DNA of 64,000 nt from Nemania diffusa. Its lineage: Eukaryota; Ascomycota; Sordariomycetes; Xylariales; Xylariaceae. Positions 12,004 to 26,681 of this stretch are shown piece after piece; the stretch's first letter is position 1; every line of letters starts with the position of its first letter. The stretch spans positions 2,604,001-2,668,000 of the forward strand of contig JBBPUQ010000001.1 in the NCBI GenBank assembly GCA_038501195.1. Direction: 5' to 3'. A program made the translations under genes and the position numbers. A model generated the notes under the pieces. It did no database searches. It was given only the letters and a program-made list of their open reading frames with translations, and was not told the DNA's origin.

Positions 12004-13760
12004 TATTTTTTTAAAAATAAATATTTTAATGCTTTTTTTTATACTATATAATTGTTTTTATAATTAATAGTAAATATATTTATATTTATAATAAATAATA
12101 AAGCTTTATAATATATAATATAAAGTTTAAAGTATACTGTTAAATATATTGCAGTAAATAAATAATTTGTATTATATAAATATATTATTAAATAAGTCAG
12201 CGTACTGTTGTTTGGTTGTTAAGCAGTATATAGTGTATTAAATACAAGTACAATTGAGCTTACTAAAAATCTCTAGCTTGTTTTTTTTTTTTTTTTTTTT
12301 TTTTTATAGTTATTTTAATATATATATTTTTATATTTATATTATATATTTATTGCAATTAAATAAAAAGATCATTTGTTAATTAATTTATAGATTTTTTA
12401 AATAATTATTTATTTAATAAATGTTATAAAATTATATATTTATATATAATAGTTAAATAGTTTGTTAATATTATAAAAACTATTATATTATAGTTTTTTT
12501 TTGCTACTTTTTATAAATAATTTAATTTTATGCTTTAAAAATATTGTTAATATATATATAAATTATTTAATCTTTTTTTTTTTTTTTAAAAAAAAGTAAA
12601 AAAAAAATCCTTTTTTTATAAATTATTTATTTATATACTTTGAAAAAGTTGCTAACAAGCTTTATAAAATATTTATATTATTGCTATTGTTATATTTCTT
12701 TTTTAAAAAAAAAAAAAATTAAAAAAAAAAAGCTTTTTGTTGCTGTTTTTTCTGCTTTTTTTATATTTTAATATTTATAATAACATATATGTTTTTATTT
12801 ATACTTATTATATTTTATTATTAAACTTTTATAATAACAAATATATTTTTGTTTATATTTATTATATTTTATTAACAAACTTATTTATTTACTTTTTTTA
12901 TTATTACTTTTAGTTTTAATAAATTAATAATAAATATATTAAATATTTATAAATATTTTAATAAAAATATAATATTAATTATATCAGTTCTTTTTTTAAA
13001 GTTACTAAAATATTTATAAACTATTTATATATTTATACTTTTTTTATAGCATTTGCTATATTTGTTTTTTATAAGTTTATATATTTATTAATTATTAATT
13101 AATAGCATTTTTGCAGCAGTTTAATGTAGTTTTTTAAAACAATTTATAAAATTTTTTATTTATAGTATATTTATAGTACTTTTAAAAGTTATTTAAACAA
13201 AAGTTGTTAAAAAACTACAAGCTATAATAGCTATTATATATATTATTTTAACAGTTATATATATAAAATTATATAAATAGTTTTTTTTTAATTAATATAG
13301 TTTTAATTAATTAGTTAATTTAAACCTGCTAATATTTGCTAAACTTTTTATACTTTATATAATATTTTTATTAACAATATTTCTACTACTGAATTTGCTG
13401 CTTTTTATACTATTGTTTATACTTTTTTAAATTTATTAAAAGTTAATATAAAACATATAAAAAAAAAAAAAAGAAAGAAAAAAATAGCTAATTAAAATTT
13501 TTAAACTAAATATAAACTATTACAGTAACAAAATCGTTTATATATAAAAAATATTTTTTAAATAAGTTTTTTTTTTTTTTTAAATATATATAGCTTAATA
13601 AATTTTAAATTATATTATTTTTGTTTTTTTTTGTTTTTATTTAATTAATTTGTTTTAAATAACTATTAGTTATAACTATTTATTTTATAGCTATTTTGTT
13701 AATTTTTTATTTATTAATTAATTTTTAAACTAATTAATAATAATTAAAAGATTTATAAAA
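12004..13760 (-). other. Element A 3' region beyond pol, function unknown
   Basis: About 1.75 kb lies between the end of the pol relic and the 3' LTR, unusually long for a Ty1/copia element. It aligns with 61750-63519 of element C. It retains islands of C and G, notably 12195-12275, and T tracts such as 12279-12305. No protein similarity was recognised. A long 3' untranslated region or a decayed extra reading frame are both possible. Confidence 0.5.
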
Positions 13761-13799
13761 AATTTAAATTAATAAAAAAATATAATTAATTTTAATTAT

Positions 13800-16700
13800 A
13801 TTAAAAATATAAATTATTTTTAAAATATAAAAGTTTTAATAAATTTATTAATAATTATTTTATTAATAAATATATATTTTATTATAAAGCTTTTATATTT
13901 GATTTTTTAATATAACTAATAATTATATATATTTATATATTTTAATTTAATATATAAAACTGTTATTTTTTTAATAATTAATTTTATAATTTATTAATTA
14001 TTATATTAAATATATATATATTAGCTATTAAAATTAATATTAAATTTATTAATTAATTTATTAATATATATAGTTTTTTTAACTATTTATATAAAAATAA
14101 AAAGTTTAGTTTTAATAATAAATATAATAACTATATTTTATTTATTAATTTTTTATTTTATAATATTATTAAAAAGTTTTATAATATAAACTTAAAAGCT
14201 TTTTTAATTAAAAATATTATTATTAAATAAAATATTATTAATTATTATAAAGTTGTTTTTATTACTAAATTATAAAATATAAAATTAAATATTTAATAAA
14301 TAAAATAACAACTTATTAGCTATTTTATAATATTTAAATAATAAATTATAATTAAAACAAATTAATTATAAAATTTTAAATGTTATATTAAAATATATAA
14401 TTATTATAATATATAATATAAATTTTACTTTTTGCTAAAATAAATAAATATTAATTAAAATTATAATTTTTTTATAAAAAAAAAGTTTTTTAATTTTTAT
14501 TAAAATATTTAAGTAAATATTAAATATTAAATTTTTTAACTTAATAATTCTTTTAATATAAAAAGTTTAAAAAAATTATAAAAAACTTTTTTATTTATTT
14601 TTTATAATTTTTATTTTTAAAAACTATTATAAATTGTTTTTTTTTATAAAGTTATATTTAATTTTTAAAACTTTAATTATTTTATTAGCTATTTTTTAGT
14701 TTTTTTTTTTATAAACTATTACTATATTATTAATATAAATAAATAATAATATTTTATTTTTTAAAAAATAGCAGAATTTATAAAATATAAAAATAAATTT
14801 TATTTTATAAAATAACTTAGTAAGCTTTTTTTGCTATAATAAAAAAAACTTTTATAATTGATATAAAATTTATTATAATTAAACTATTATTTTAAACTTT
14901 TAATAATTTATTAATATATATATATAGATTTTTTTAATTAATTTAATATTAATAAATATATTTATAATATTATACTATTTAAATTTTAAATTAAATTTAA
15001 TAGCAATAGTTATTAATATTTTAAATAATTTTTTTGCTAATATATTAATATAAATGTTTTTTTTGCTATAATTAAATTATTAATTTTTTTATATTATTAA
15101 ATAAACTTTATATTTATTATAATAGCTATATTTATTAAACTTATATATATATATTTATATATAATTAAATATTAAGCTTTTTTATAAAAAGTTTTTTGAA
15201 ATTTTTTTTTAAATATTTATTTTAATATAACTTTATAAATATATATATTTAATTTTATAAAAATAATTTTTTTGTAAATAATTAATAAATTTGTTATATT
15301 ATTTTAATAAAAAAAGTAAATTTTAATAATAAATCTTTATTTTTTAAAATAGCAATTTTTAAAAGTAAATTTTTTAATAGTAATTAAATAGCTTAAAAGC
15401 TTTTTTTTTTTTTAAATAACTTTATTAATATTTAATATTTATAATATTTTATTATAAAAAATATTAATTAATTTATTTTTAATATTTAATATTTAAAATT
15501 AATTGTTTATATATATATAAACTTTAAAAAAGTTTATAATTTATTTAAAAGTTTTTTTTTTATAAATTTTTTTAAAAGTTAAGTTTTTTTTATTAATAAA
15601 GTTTTTTATAATATTAAATATTTATAATAAATTATTATAGCTATATATAATATTTTTTAATAAATAAATTTGTTATATTTTTATTATTAATTTATTATTA
15701 ATATATAATATATTATAAAGTTTTATTAAATAAAAATAAATAATTTAATTATTTTATAATAAATTAAAAAATAATATTTTAATTTAAATTTATAGTTTAT
15801 TTTTAATATATTTTTTTTTAAATAAAAATTAAAATAATTAAATTAAAAAATTATTAAATTTAATAATATAATAAAAAAAAATTTAAAAAATATTAAAACT
15901 TTTAATTTAAATTTAATATTTATATAAAAATATATTTTTTTTAAATAATTTTTTAAAATATTAATTATTAATTTTTTATTTTTTTATTTTATAAAATCGA
16001 AATTTTTTGATATATTTTTTAATAAGATATTATTCTATTTATTATTTTTTAAATAGTTTTTTATATTTTTATTTAATTTAAAAGTATTTTAATATATAAT
16101 TTTTTTAATTAATATTTTATAAATTTTTAAAAAAATTTTAAAAAATTTATTTTTATTAAAAGTTATATTTTTAATAACAATTATTTTATTTTTTTATAAT
16201 AATTATATATAATAAATATTAATAAATTAATAATTTATTAAATAATTTATTTAAATTTTAAAATTAAATTTTTAATATTTATATTTTTTTTATTTAATTT
16301 ATTAAATTATAACAAATATTATATAATTAAAAACTTTTAAATAAATAAATAATAAGTTTTTTTTATAATTTATTATATTTTATAAATTATTAAAATAAAA
16401 ATAAAACTTTTTATAAAAAGTTTATTAATAATTAATTTATTTAAATATTTAATTATATAAATAAACTATTATATAAATTATTTTAATTTATAAAAATAAA
16501 AAAAACTTGCAATTATTATATATAAAACTTATTTTTAATTTAATAATAGTTTTTATTTTTTTAGTTTTATAATTAAAATTTTAAATATATAATAATAAAA
16601 TTTTAAAAATAATACTATAGTTTTTAATAATTAATTTATTAAAATAAATAGTTTTATATTTTAAACTAATAAATTTATTATTATATTTAATAGTTTTTAT

Positions 16701-17100
16701 TTTAATATTAAAATAATAATTTATATATTTAATATAATTTTTAAAAACTATTTATATAATATTAACAAATTTATTATTAATATAATAATTTTAAATATAA
16801 TTTAAATATTAATTAATTATTAATATTATTTTTTAAAAATATATTTTTTTAATTAAATTTATTATATTTATAAAAATTAATTATTAAATATATATTTATT
16901 TTTATAACTTTTAAATAAATATTTTATATTATTTTATAATATATTTTTATTTTATTATAAACTATATAATTAATAATATAAATTTTATTATTAAAACATA
17001 ATATAATTATTATTTTTTTAATATAAATTAATAATTATTTTAATAGTTTAAAATTTGAATGTTTAAATTATTAATATTAACAATATAAATTTATTTTAAT
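13800..17100 (-). pseudogene. Element A pol relic (copia integrase, RT, RNase H)
   Basis: The limits are transferred from the readable relic in element C, with which A aligns in reverse. The RT YxDD box is directly visible as TAT-ATT-AAT-AAT on the minus strand at 14726-14737, followed downstream by the same lysine-rich run as in C. Stop codons occur throughout, so no product is possible. The order on the minus strand is integrase, RT, RNase H, which is diagnostic of Ty1/copia. Confidence 0.7.
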
Positions 17101-18860
17101 TTTTAATTTTTTTATATAAAACTTTAATAAGTTTTTTTATATATAAAAAATATAAATTATAAATTATATTAAAAAATATTTTATTATATATTAGTTATAT
17201 ATATAAATTAAAAAATATAAAAATATTTTTTAACAATATTTTAAAAAATTAAATTTAAATTTATTTTTTTAATAAATTTTTATATAATTTAAAACTTATA
17301 AAAATATTAAATTTATAATTATTTTTAAATAATAAATTATATTATATAATATATATATAATATATTTTTTTAAGTTTTAAATTTTTATATTAATTTTTTT
17401 ATAATTATATATATAAATTATATTATTTTTTATTATTATTATATTTTTAACATTAATTTTTTTTAAATTTAAAAAATAATTTAATATATTAAAAATATAT
17501 AAAAAAACTTTTAAATTTATTATAATTAAACTTTTTAATAAATAAATTAATAAATTTTTTTTTTATAAATTAAAAATATTTTTAATTTAAACTATTAAAA
17601 ACTTTAAAAATTAATTTTTTTTTTTATAGTTTTAAATTTATTTTTTTTAAGCTTTTTTTTTTTATATTGTTATTTTATATATTTTATTATTTATTTTATA
17701 GTTTTATTAATATTTAATTATAATTTAATAATTTTTTTAATAATTATATTTAAAATTTAATTATTAAATTTATTTTAAAAAAAAACAAATTTATATTTAA
17801 TTATTAAATAATATTTATAATATATTATATAATTAATAATATTAAAATTTTTTTTTTTATTATTTATATAAATATTTATTTTAAAATATTTATAAAAATT
17901 ATTTTATAAACTTTTTTAAATATTTTTTTATTATTTGTTTTATTTAAAATTATTATAATATTTTTGCTTTTTTTTTTTTTAATAAAACTATTTTTAATAA
18001 TTTTATTATTTTTAATTAATAAGTTTATTTTTATTTTATTTTTTTTAAAATATAAAAAATGTTTTTTTTTTATAAATTTTTTATTAATTTTTATAATATT
18101 TAAAACTATTGTTTTATAATATAGTTTAAAAGCTATAATATAATAGTTTAATATAATATTAATAATTTTAATATTATAAATATTTTAAAATTTAATAGTT
18201 TAAATAAAATAAATAATTTAAAAAACTTTTTTAAAATTAATAATAAACTTAAAAAATTTAATAATATTAATATTTTTAATATTTGCTTTAATAATTTTAT
18301 TTAATTATTTATTAATTTATTTAATAAAATTTTTAATAAATTTTATTATTATTAAAAATATAAAATTTTTATATTTTTATTTATATTTAAATTTAAAAAT
18401 TTATTATATTATTATATTAAATTTTTTTAATTTATTATATTATTTATTAATTATTTTATTTATTTTTATATATATTAGTTTATAATTAAAATATATTATT
18501 TTATATATTTATTTAATAAATTTAATAAGTTTTATTTAATAAATATTATAATATTTTATAGTTATATTATAACTTTATTTAATAATTAATATATTAAAAA
18601 AATTAATATTTATATTTATAAATTTTATTATTATTAATATATTTAATTGTTTTAACTAAAAAATTTATATAAATTTAAAAATTAAATAAATTTATAAATT
18701 TTTATTATATATTTTTATAATAAAGTTTTTTTTTTATAAATAAAAATTATTAAAAAAATAAAAAATAATTGTAGTAAAAATTGCTATTTTAACAATTTTA
18801 TTAATTATATATATATAATTTATTATTTAATAAAATATAAAAATTAATAAAACTTTTAAT

Positions 18861-19044
18861 TATTAAATTTAATATATATATTTTAATATTATATTAATAA
18901 CTAGTTTTAATTTAAAGTAATTATTTAATAAGTTTTTTTTATATATTATATAAATTATTTAATATTAACTATATTGCTTATATAATTAATATATGCTTTT
19001 TATATATAAGCTTTAAACTTTTTAAAAAAAGCTTAAATTTAATA
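18861..19044 (-). repeat. Element A 5' LTR (184 bp)
   Basis: This is the same length as the 3' LTR and more heavily mutated (TATTAAATTT at the start instead of TGTTAGATTT). It is followed directly by the TTTAT target duplication. Confidence 0.87.
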
Positions 19045-19049
19045 TTTAT

Positions 19050-19154
19050 TTAATTTACTAATATAAAGTAGTTTTAAATAAAACTAGTACTAAAAATATA
19101 TATAAAGTAGTTTTAAAAAATTTATTTTTTAAAACTTTTATATTTGTTTATATT
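19050..19154 (-). repeat. S4, right part
   Basis: This is the continuation of the S copy interrupted by element A. TTAATTTACTAATATAAAGTA follows on from the left part, the ACTAGT core is present, and it ends GTTTATATT. It rejoins 11703-11819 to make a 222-bp unit. Confidence 0.87.
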
Positions 19155-19336
19155 ATAAATAAACTTTATTATTAATTTTAAATTAAATAAAATTATAAAT
19201 ATTATTATATTATATTTTAATATTAGTTATAACAAAATTAATAGCTATTTTTATATTTTTTTAATATATAAATTAATAAAGTTTAAAATTAAAAAATTTA
19301 ATAAAAAGTTTAAATATTAATAAAAAATTTTAAAAA
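19155..19336. other. AT-rich spacer, nothing recognised
   Basis: This is 182 bp between S4 and element D. It should be the host sequence that S4 entered, but no convincing match to the left flank context was found by eye beyond the short target duplication. Confidence 0.4.
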
Positions 19337-19646
19337 TATAATAAATATAATATTAACAATAGGTTTAAAAACTAAATAATATTATATATTTTAAAAAAAA
19401 AACTAAAATTAAAAAAACTAAAAAATAAATTTAACTTTTTTAGTTAAATCAATATATTTATATAAATGTTTTTTTATTTATTATTTTTATTTTTTTATAT
19501 TTATTATTTTATTTAATTTTTAATAAATTTATTATTTTAAATAAACAATAAAATTTATTTAATTATTTTAGTTATTTATTAATTATATTATATATATTAA
19601 TTATTTTTAAAATTTATTTATTTAAATATAAATATAATTTATAACA
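19337..19646 (-). repeat. Element D 3' LTR (310 bp)
   Basis: It runs from TATAATAAATATAAT to TTTATAACA and pairs with 26162-26471. The plus-strand right end keeps the canonical CA. Confidence 0.87.
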
Positions 19647-22199
19647 ACTTTTTTTATATAAAAAAAACTTGATTTAATTTTTTGTTATAATAAATATTTA
19701 AATTATAAATTTTTTATAAATTAATACTTTTAAATAATAAAAAATTATTTTTAATATATATAATTAATTTATATATAAAAGCTTTTAATTTTTATTATTT
19801 TTTTATTATATTAATAATTAATTTAATAAAGTTGTTGTTTTTTATATAATATTATATATATATTTATAAACTTTTTTATTTTTTATATATATAATATTTT
19901 TTTTTTATATTAATTTTATTATTGTTAAAATATTTTTTTATAAATGTTTTTTTTTATATTGTTTTTTTTTATTTTAATAACTTTATTAAAAAACTTTTTA
20001 TATTGAAATTTTAATTATAAAATTTTTATATATATATTGAAAAGTTTTTTAAAATATTTATTAAATATTACTAGTTATTATAATTTTATTTTTTTTAAAT
20101 TATTTTATAATAAAACTTGTTTAATTTAATATATAATAATAAAACTTTTTTAACTTTTTATTTCTTTTTATTATATTTAAAGTTTACAACTTTTTTTTTT
20201 AAATATTTAAAATTTTATTTTAAAAATAAATTTTTTAAATATTTATATAATTAATTTATATAAAATTATTAAAATTTTTTTTAAAAGTTTAATAAATAAA
20301 ATTTAAAAATATTTTTATTATTATTATTAATAATTTTATAATATATTTTTATTATTAAATAATTTAATTTATTATTAAATTAGTTAATTTGTTTTTTTTT
20401 TTTTTATAAAATATATATTTAATTTTTTATTAAAAAATTTAAATTTTATTAATATTTATTAATTTAATTAATTATTTTTTATTAAATTTAAAATATTTGC
20501 TATTTTGCTATTATTATATATTTATATATTTTAGTTATAAAATTTTATATTTTTTTATAATTTAGTTTTTTTTTTATTAATTTAAACATTAATTTTTTTA
20601 TTTTAATTTTTTAATTAAATATTATTTTTATAGCTTAATTAACTAATATTTTATATAAAAATAAACTTTTTAATAATTTATATAACAAAAATATTTATAT
20701 TATATTTAATATTAATAATATTTTAAATTAGTTTTTTTAAAAATAATTAATAAAAAATTATAACTTTTAATTTATTTATTAATATATAATTTTTATTTAT
20801 TTAATAGTTTATTTATAACTAATAAAAAAAAAATTTAGTTTTATTTTATAAATTTAAAACAATTTATTTATAAATTTAATTATAAACTAAAAACTATAAT
20901 TATTAATAAAGTTTTTTAATTAATTATATATTTTATATAGTTTATTATAATATATTTTTATAGTTTATTTTATAGTTATTATATTTTTATAAACTATAGT
21001 TTATATAAATTTAAATAATTTATTAATTATATAAAAAATTATATTATTTTTATTATTATTAAAAAAAAAATATTTAAAATTTACTACTATATATTGCTAT
21101 ATATAGTTTAATATATTTAAAAGTTTTAATTTTTTTAATGTTTTATTTTTTAAAACTTTAGCTATTTTATATAAACAATTTATTATATATTAATTTATTT
21201 TTTTATAAATTTTAAACTATTAATATTTTTAAATTATTAAAGCTTTTATTTTATTTTTTTTTAAATATATTATAACTAATTAAATATATATTTTTTTAAT
21301 TAATTTAATATATAAATAGTTAATATTTAATACTATTAAATATTTTTTATATAATATTAAATTATTTAATATTATTTAATTTAAATTTTAATTAATATAA
21401 ACTTTTTTTTTATATTTAATTAAACTTTTGTTAATTTTATTAACTTTTAAAACTAAATTAATTAATAATATTTTAAAAATTAACAAAAATATAATATTAT
21501 TTTTTAATATATATATTATTATAAGTTTTTATAAAGTTTTATTAAAAAAAGTTATTAATTTAAATAAAACTATTGTTTTTTGTTTGTTTTTTTTTTTTTT
21601 ATATATTTTTATATTTTTTAAAAGTTTTAAAAAAATATTAACAATAATATTTTTTAAATTTAAACAATATATAATTATAAAATAATAATAATTTATAAAT
21701 TTTGTTTATTTTATTTATTAAAAATTTAATATTTTTTTTATATTAAAATATTTTAAAGCTATATAATTTATTAAAACTATAAAAAAATATTATATATTTA
21801 TAAATTTTATTTTTTAATATAAAAATTTTTTTATAATTGTTAATATTTTTTTATTATATATTTTATAGTTAAATTTTATATTATAAAATATTTTTAAAAA
21901 AAAAGCTACTAATTTTTATAAATTTTTTAAGTTGTTTTTTTAAAATAGTATGTTTAATATTATATTATTAAAAAAATCAATTTTTATTATAGTTTTAATA
22001 TTATAAAAAAAATAATATAAAATAAATATATTTATTAAAATTATTTATAAAGCTTTAAATATTTTTTAATATTTTAAAATTTATTAAAACATTATATTAA
22101 TATATATAAAGTTAATAAATAATTTTATAATTTATTTATATTTTTTTATAAATTTTTTATAAAAGTTATAAAAACTTAAAAATAACTATATTGTTTTAA

Positions 22200-22640
22200 A
22201 ATATATTTTTTTTTTTTATTATAAAGTAAATTTTAATAATATATAATTTTTATTTTATTAAAGTTAACTTTTATTTTATATATTTTTATAATAAATTTTA
22301 AAAATTTAGTTTTTATTATATAAAATTTATATTTTTTAAAGTTAATTTATAATTTAACTTTTTTTAAACAAGCTAATATTTTATTAATATAATATTTATA
22401 TTTTAGTTTATTGTTAAAATAAATTAATATATTATTAATATATATTATATAAAAAATGTTTAAATAATTTTTTAATATATTATTTATATAATATTAAAAT
22501 ATTATAAATTTATTTATTAATTTAAATAAAAATATTTTAAATTAATAAATTTTATATTTTGTTTAAAAAACTATTAATAATTTATTTTTTTTAAATATTT
22601 AAATATAATAAAAAGTTTGTTAAATATTTATTTTTATATA
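22200..22640 (-). pseudogene. Element D Ty3/gypsy reverse transcriptase core relic
   Basis: On the minus strand the sequence before the box reads NYLNIFYIIYINNILIYF. This corresponds to the Ty3/gypsy RT active-site segment, with the two catalytic aspartates (GAT) changed to AAT (Asn) at 22431-22436. Downstream are the KK-KF-FYI-KTKFL thumb-side residues. Both aspartates chelate catalytic metal in functional RTs, so this copy is dead even apart from its stop codons. Confidence 0.85.
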
Positions 22641-23915
22641 AATTTTAATTTAAAATATTTTAATTAAAGTTTTATTAATTAAAAATAAAAAATATTTATT
22701 TTTTTAAATAATTAAATTTAATTTTTTATAATTTATATATAATTATAAAAAACTATTTTTTTTTTTATAAATAAAACTAATATTATTTATAATATTATTA
22801 TTAGTTTAATAAAATTTTTTATTAAATTGTTATTAATATATTTTTAATAAGTTTTTATTTTTTTTAATAATATTTTATATAATATACTATATTTTAAAAA
22901 AGCTTTAAAAAGTTTATTAATAATAATTTAATAATTAATATTTAAATAATATAAAAAAAAGTCGTTTAAAACTATTTTATTAAATATATCGAAATATTTA
23001 TAATATTTTTTTAATATTAAATATAATATTGCTTTTATTAATTTTTTTTTGTTTTTTATTAATTTTTTATATTTTTTTTAAATAATTATTTAATTTAATT
23101 TATATAATAAAGTTATATTATATAAAACAATATTTTTTTATTTTATTGTTATATTAAATTTAATTATATTAATAATATTAATTTAAACTAATTAATATTT
23201 ATATTATTTAATTATATTTTTTTATAATTAATATAAGTTATATTAGTTATATTTTATTTTTAGTTTATAGTTTTTATGTTTTTTTTTTATAAACATATAT
23301 AAATTTAAGTTATTTTTATAAGTTTTTTTTTGTAGTATATGTTTTATATATTATACTTTTTGTTATAAATAGTTTTTATTTATATTAAAATTAGCTTATA
23401 AAAAATATAAAATTAAAATAAACAATTAAAAAATAACTAAAAACTTTTTTTTTATGTTATTTTTGTTTGTTTTTTTTAATATTTAAATTTATTAATATAA
23501 AAGTAGATCTTTTTAAGTTTAATTTTTATATTTTTTTTATTTTGTTTTTTTTTTTAATATATTTAATTTATTTGTTTGTTTTTTTTTTTTTTTTTTTTTT
23601 TTTATATTTATTAACTTTTATTAATAATTTATATTTTGCTAATAGTTAAAATTAATAATTAAATCTTTTATATTATTTATTAAAATTTTAAAAATTTAAT
23701 ATTTTAATTTTTAATTATTAAAAAACAATAGTTTTTTTTTTTTTACTATTTATTAAAATGTTATAATAATTTAAATATTTTTTTTTTATAATAATATTAT
23801 ATTTTATATTTATTATTAATAAAAGTATATTTAAAATTATTTTGTTTTATATATAAAAATATATTTTTAAAGCAATATTAATAATTTATATAGCTTTTTT
23901 ATTATAATTTATTAT

Positions 23916-24152
23916 TTAAAATAATATAAATTTTATAATTGTTTTAAGTTTTAAATATTTTAAAATTTTTATAATAAAGTTTAATTTAATTAATAAATAT
24001 ATATTTATTTTTATATTAGCTAATATTTTTGTTAATAAAATAAATTTATTATTTGCTATTATATAGTTTATAAAAAAAAAGTTTTTTTTTAATAACTTTT
24101 GTAAAAAATTAAATAGTATTTTTTTATATTTATTTATGTTTAATATTAACAT
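23916..24152 (-). pseudogene. Element D retropepsin-like protease relic (longest open piece)
   Basis: A 78-codon open stretch on the minus strand lies between gag and RT of element D. The segment LTKILANIKINIYLLI fits the fungal gypsy protease pattern LTKTLADTGANGYLLI. Catalytic DTGAN is converted to NIKIN at 24003-24017 (GAT to AAT, ACA to ATA, GGA to AAA, GCA to ATA), all four explicable by C/G-to-T/A change. The M start is an accident of where stops fall; the domain would have been part of a Gag-Pol polyprotein. The same change is seen in elements F and G. Confidence 0.75.
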
Positions 24153-26161
24153 ATAAATTTATTTAAAATAAAAGTTTAGTTGTTTTAAATAATATTTTTT
24201 AGCTTTTTTTTTAATATAGTTTATATTTATTTAAATTTTATAGTTTAAACAAAAATAGTATTAATATATATTATGTTTAATTGTTTAAAATTAAATTTGC
24301 AGAAATATTTACTATTTTTATATTTTTAATTATAGTAAATAAAATATTACTTTTGTAAAATTAAAACTTTTGTTTAATTAAATAAAACTTTAATATAAAT
24401 ATAATAACTATTTAAAATTATATTTAAAATTAAAATGTTTAAATATTTTATACTATTATTTTAATATAAGTTTAATTCTATAAGTTTTTTTTTTTTTTAA
24501 GTTTTAAGTTTTTTTTTTATTTAGTTGTTTTTAAAAAGTTTTTTTTTTATTATATTTTTTAAATAATAAAATTTTTATACTATTAATAATTATATATTTA
24601 AATATAATTATAAAAGTTAGTAAATATTATTTATTTGTTATATAGTTTTTTAATATATAGTTTATTAATTTATTTTAATAGTTTATTATATAAATTTTTT
24701 TTAAAATTTATAAAGTTAATTTAAGCTGTTTTAATTTATTTAATAAATTTTATATTAAATTATATAAACTTATTAAAGTTTTATATTTTAAAGTTTTAAT
24801 ATTTAATTTATATTTTTTTATATTTATTAAAATTATAATAATAAATAAATAAATAGTTTAAAACTTTAATATTAATTTTTAAAATAAGTTTTTTTTTATA
24901 GTTATTTATAATAAATATTATAATATTTTTAAAAATAAAACTTTTTATTTAATTAATAATATAATCGATTTTTTTTAAGTTTTAATTATAATAGTTAATA
25001 TTTTTAATTAGTTTATTTTTTAGTAATATAAACTAATATTTAAACCGAATTTTAGTTTTATTTTTTATTAATTTGTTATTAATAAATATAAATAAATTAA
25101 TTATTTTTGCTAAAAGTTTAGTTTTTTTTTTTATAATTATAAAAACTTTGTTAATAGTTCTAGAATTAAAAGTATTTTTATATTTTTATTTTTATTACTA
25201 AATTATATTAATAAAAACTAAATTAGCAGTAAAAATAACTAGTATAAGCTTTAAAGCTATAGCTGTTATAGCTATAATTTAGTTTTAAAAAATTTTAATT
25301 TAATTTTTTAAATTTATAATTTTTTTTTTATAAATATTTATAGCTTTATAAAATATAATATTTTTAAAGTCGGTTTTTTAATAAATTATATTTGTTTTTT
25401 ACTATTTAGTTTTTTTTTTTAGTTTAATTATTTAAATATATAAAAAGTAAATATTTTATTTAAAAAATTTATTATATTTTTAAATTTTTTTGTAGTTTTT
25501 TAAATAGTGTTTAATTATAAAATATAATATTTAAATTTTTAATATATTGTTTTTTTATAAATGTTTATTATTGCTTAAAATTGTTTAAAAGTTATTAGTT
25601 TATTATATTTAAGCTATATTTTTTTTTATTTTTAGTAAAAAAAACAAAAACTATTTAAAAAGTTTTATTTTAAGCAATAAAATATTTAGTATTAATTATT
25701 ATTTTTTTAACTATATTATTATATATAGTTTTATTAATAATTATATATTACTATTGTTTATTATATTTTTTAAAGTTTTTATAAATAAATTTAAACTTTT
25801 TATAAATGTTAAAAAAAAAAAGTTTTTTATTGTTAAAAATATTGTAATAAAACTTATTGTTATTATTTATAATATATTTTATAATATAAATATATTTTAT
25901 ATAATTTTTAAACAAGTTTTAAAAGTTTTAAAATTATTAATATAATTTATTTTGTTTATAGTTTATTTATATTTATAAAATAAATTTTGCTAGTTTATTT
26001 TTAATAAATTATATTTATTATTTAGCTTTTTTATAATTAGTAATAAATGTATTATTATTAAAAGTTAGTTGTATTATTTTAATATATTAAAATTAATTAA
26101 TTTGTTTAAAAGTTTTTAAAAATTTATTATTTTTTTAAATAGTTAAAATAAACTTTAGTTT

Positions 26162-26471
26162 TATAATAAATATAATATTAGCAATAAATTTAAAAACTAA
26201 ATAATATTATATATTTTAAAAAAAAAACTAAAATTAAAAAAACTAAAAAACAAATTTAACTTTTTTAGTTAAATTAACACATTTATATAAATATTTTTTT
26301 ATTTACTATTTTTGTTTTTTTATATTTATTATTTTATTTAATTTTTAGTAAGTTTATTGTTTTAAATAAACAATAAAATCTATTTAGTTATTTTAACTAT
26401 TTACTAGCTATATTATATATATTAACCACTTTTAGAATTTATTTGTTTAAATATAAGTGTAATTTGTAATA
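26162..26471 (-). repeat. Element D 5' LTR (310 bp)
   Basis: This is the less mutated copy (TTAACCACTTTTAGAATT and TGTAATTTGTAATA are preserved). It is identical in length to 19337-19646 and to the D2 LTR. Confidence 0.87.
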
Positions 26472-26681
26472 AAAAACAAAAACTTAAAATTAATTTATTT
26501 AAACTATAATTAAAAATTAAAAATTTTATATTATTAAAATAATATTAAAACGCTATAATAATATTAAGTTATATAATATTATATTATATTATAATATAAT
26601 AACAAATAATAATTTCAATATTTTAATTATATTTTTTATTAAAACTGTTTGTTTATAAATAATAATTAATAAATATTTTAA
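26472..26681. other. AT-rich spacer, nothing recognised
   Basis: About 210 bp between element D and S6. No repeat or coding match was seen. Confidence 0.4.

Larger units (their letters stand above)
11820..19044 (-). mobile_element. A: complete Ty1/copia element, RIP-degraded
   Basis: This 7,225-bp element has 184-bp LTRs with TGTTAGATTT...AAATTTAATA ends (ancestral ending TCTAACA) and a perfect target duplication TTTAT (11815-11819 and 19045-19049). It is the inverted counterpart of element C (7,229 bp), and the two align along their full length. Coding runs on the minus strand: the RT active-site box reads Y-I-N-N at 14726-14737, and the pol relic corresponds to C pol, roughly 13800-17100 here. 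It landed inside S4. All frames are broken by stop codons. The copia assignment rests on the better readable copy C. Confidence 0.88.
19337..26471 (-). mobile_element. D: complete Ty3/gypsy element, RIP-degraded
   Basis: This element is 7,135 bp with two LTRs of exactly 310 bp and AAAAA on both sides as a possible target duplication (weak, low complexity). Coding is on the minus strand. The retropepsin relic at 23916-24152 lies upstream of the RT relic, whose Y-I-N-N box is at 22431-22442. The strongest stretch after the box reads ILIYFNNKLKYKYYIN and then FKKYKFYIIKTKFL, the pattern that follows the active site in Ty3/gypsy RTs (ILIYS..., KCEF...FLG). RNase H and integrase should follow in about 19700-22200, but I could not read them securely. 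The gag region should be about 24200-26100. Stops are everywhere. Confidence 0.88.

Noticed and set aside
21428..21685. 85-codon open frame on the plus strand
   Set aside because: It runs antisense to the polymerase/integrase region of element D, which codes on the minus strand; it is a shadow of that relic.
23467..23649. 60-codon Phe-rich open frame on the plus strand
   Set aside because: It is a translation of T homopolymers antisense to element D.
25754..25945. 63-codon open frame on the plus strand
   Set aside because: It is antisense to the gag side of element D and of random composition.
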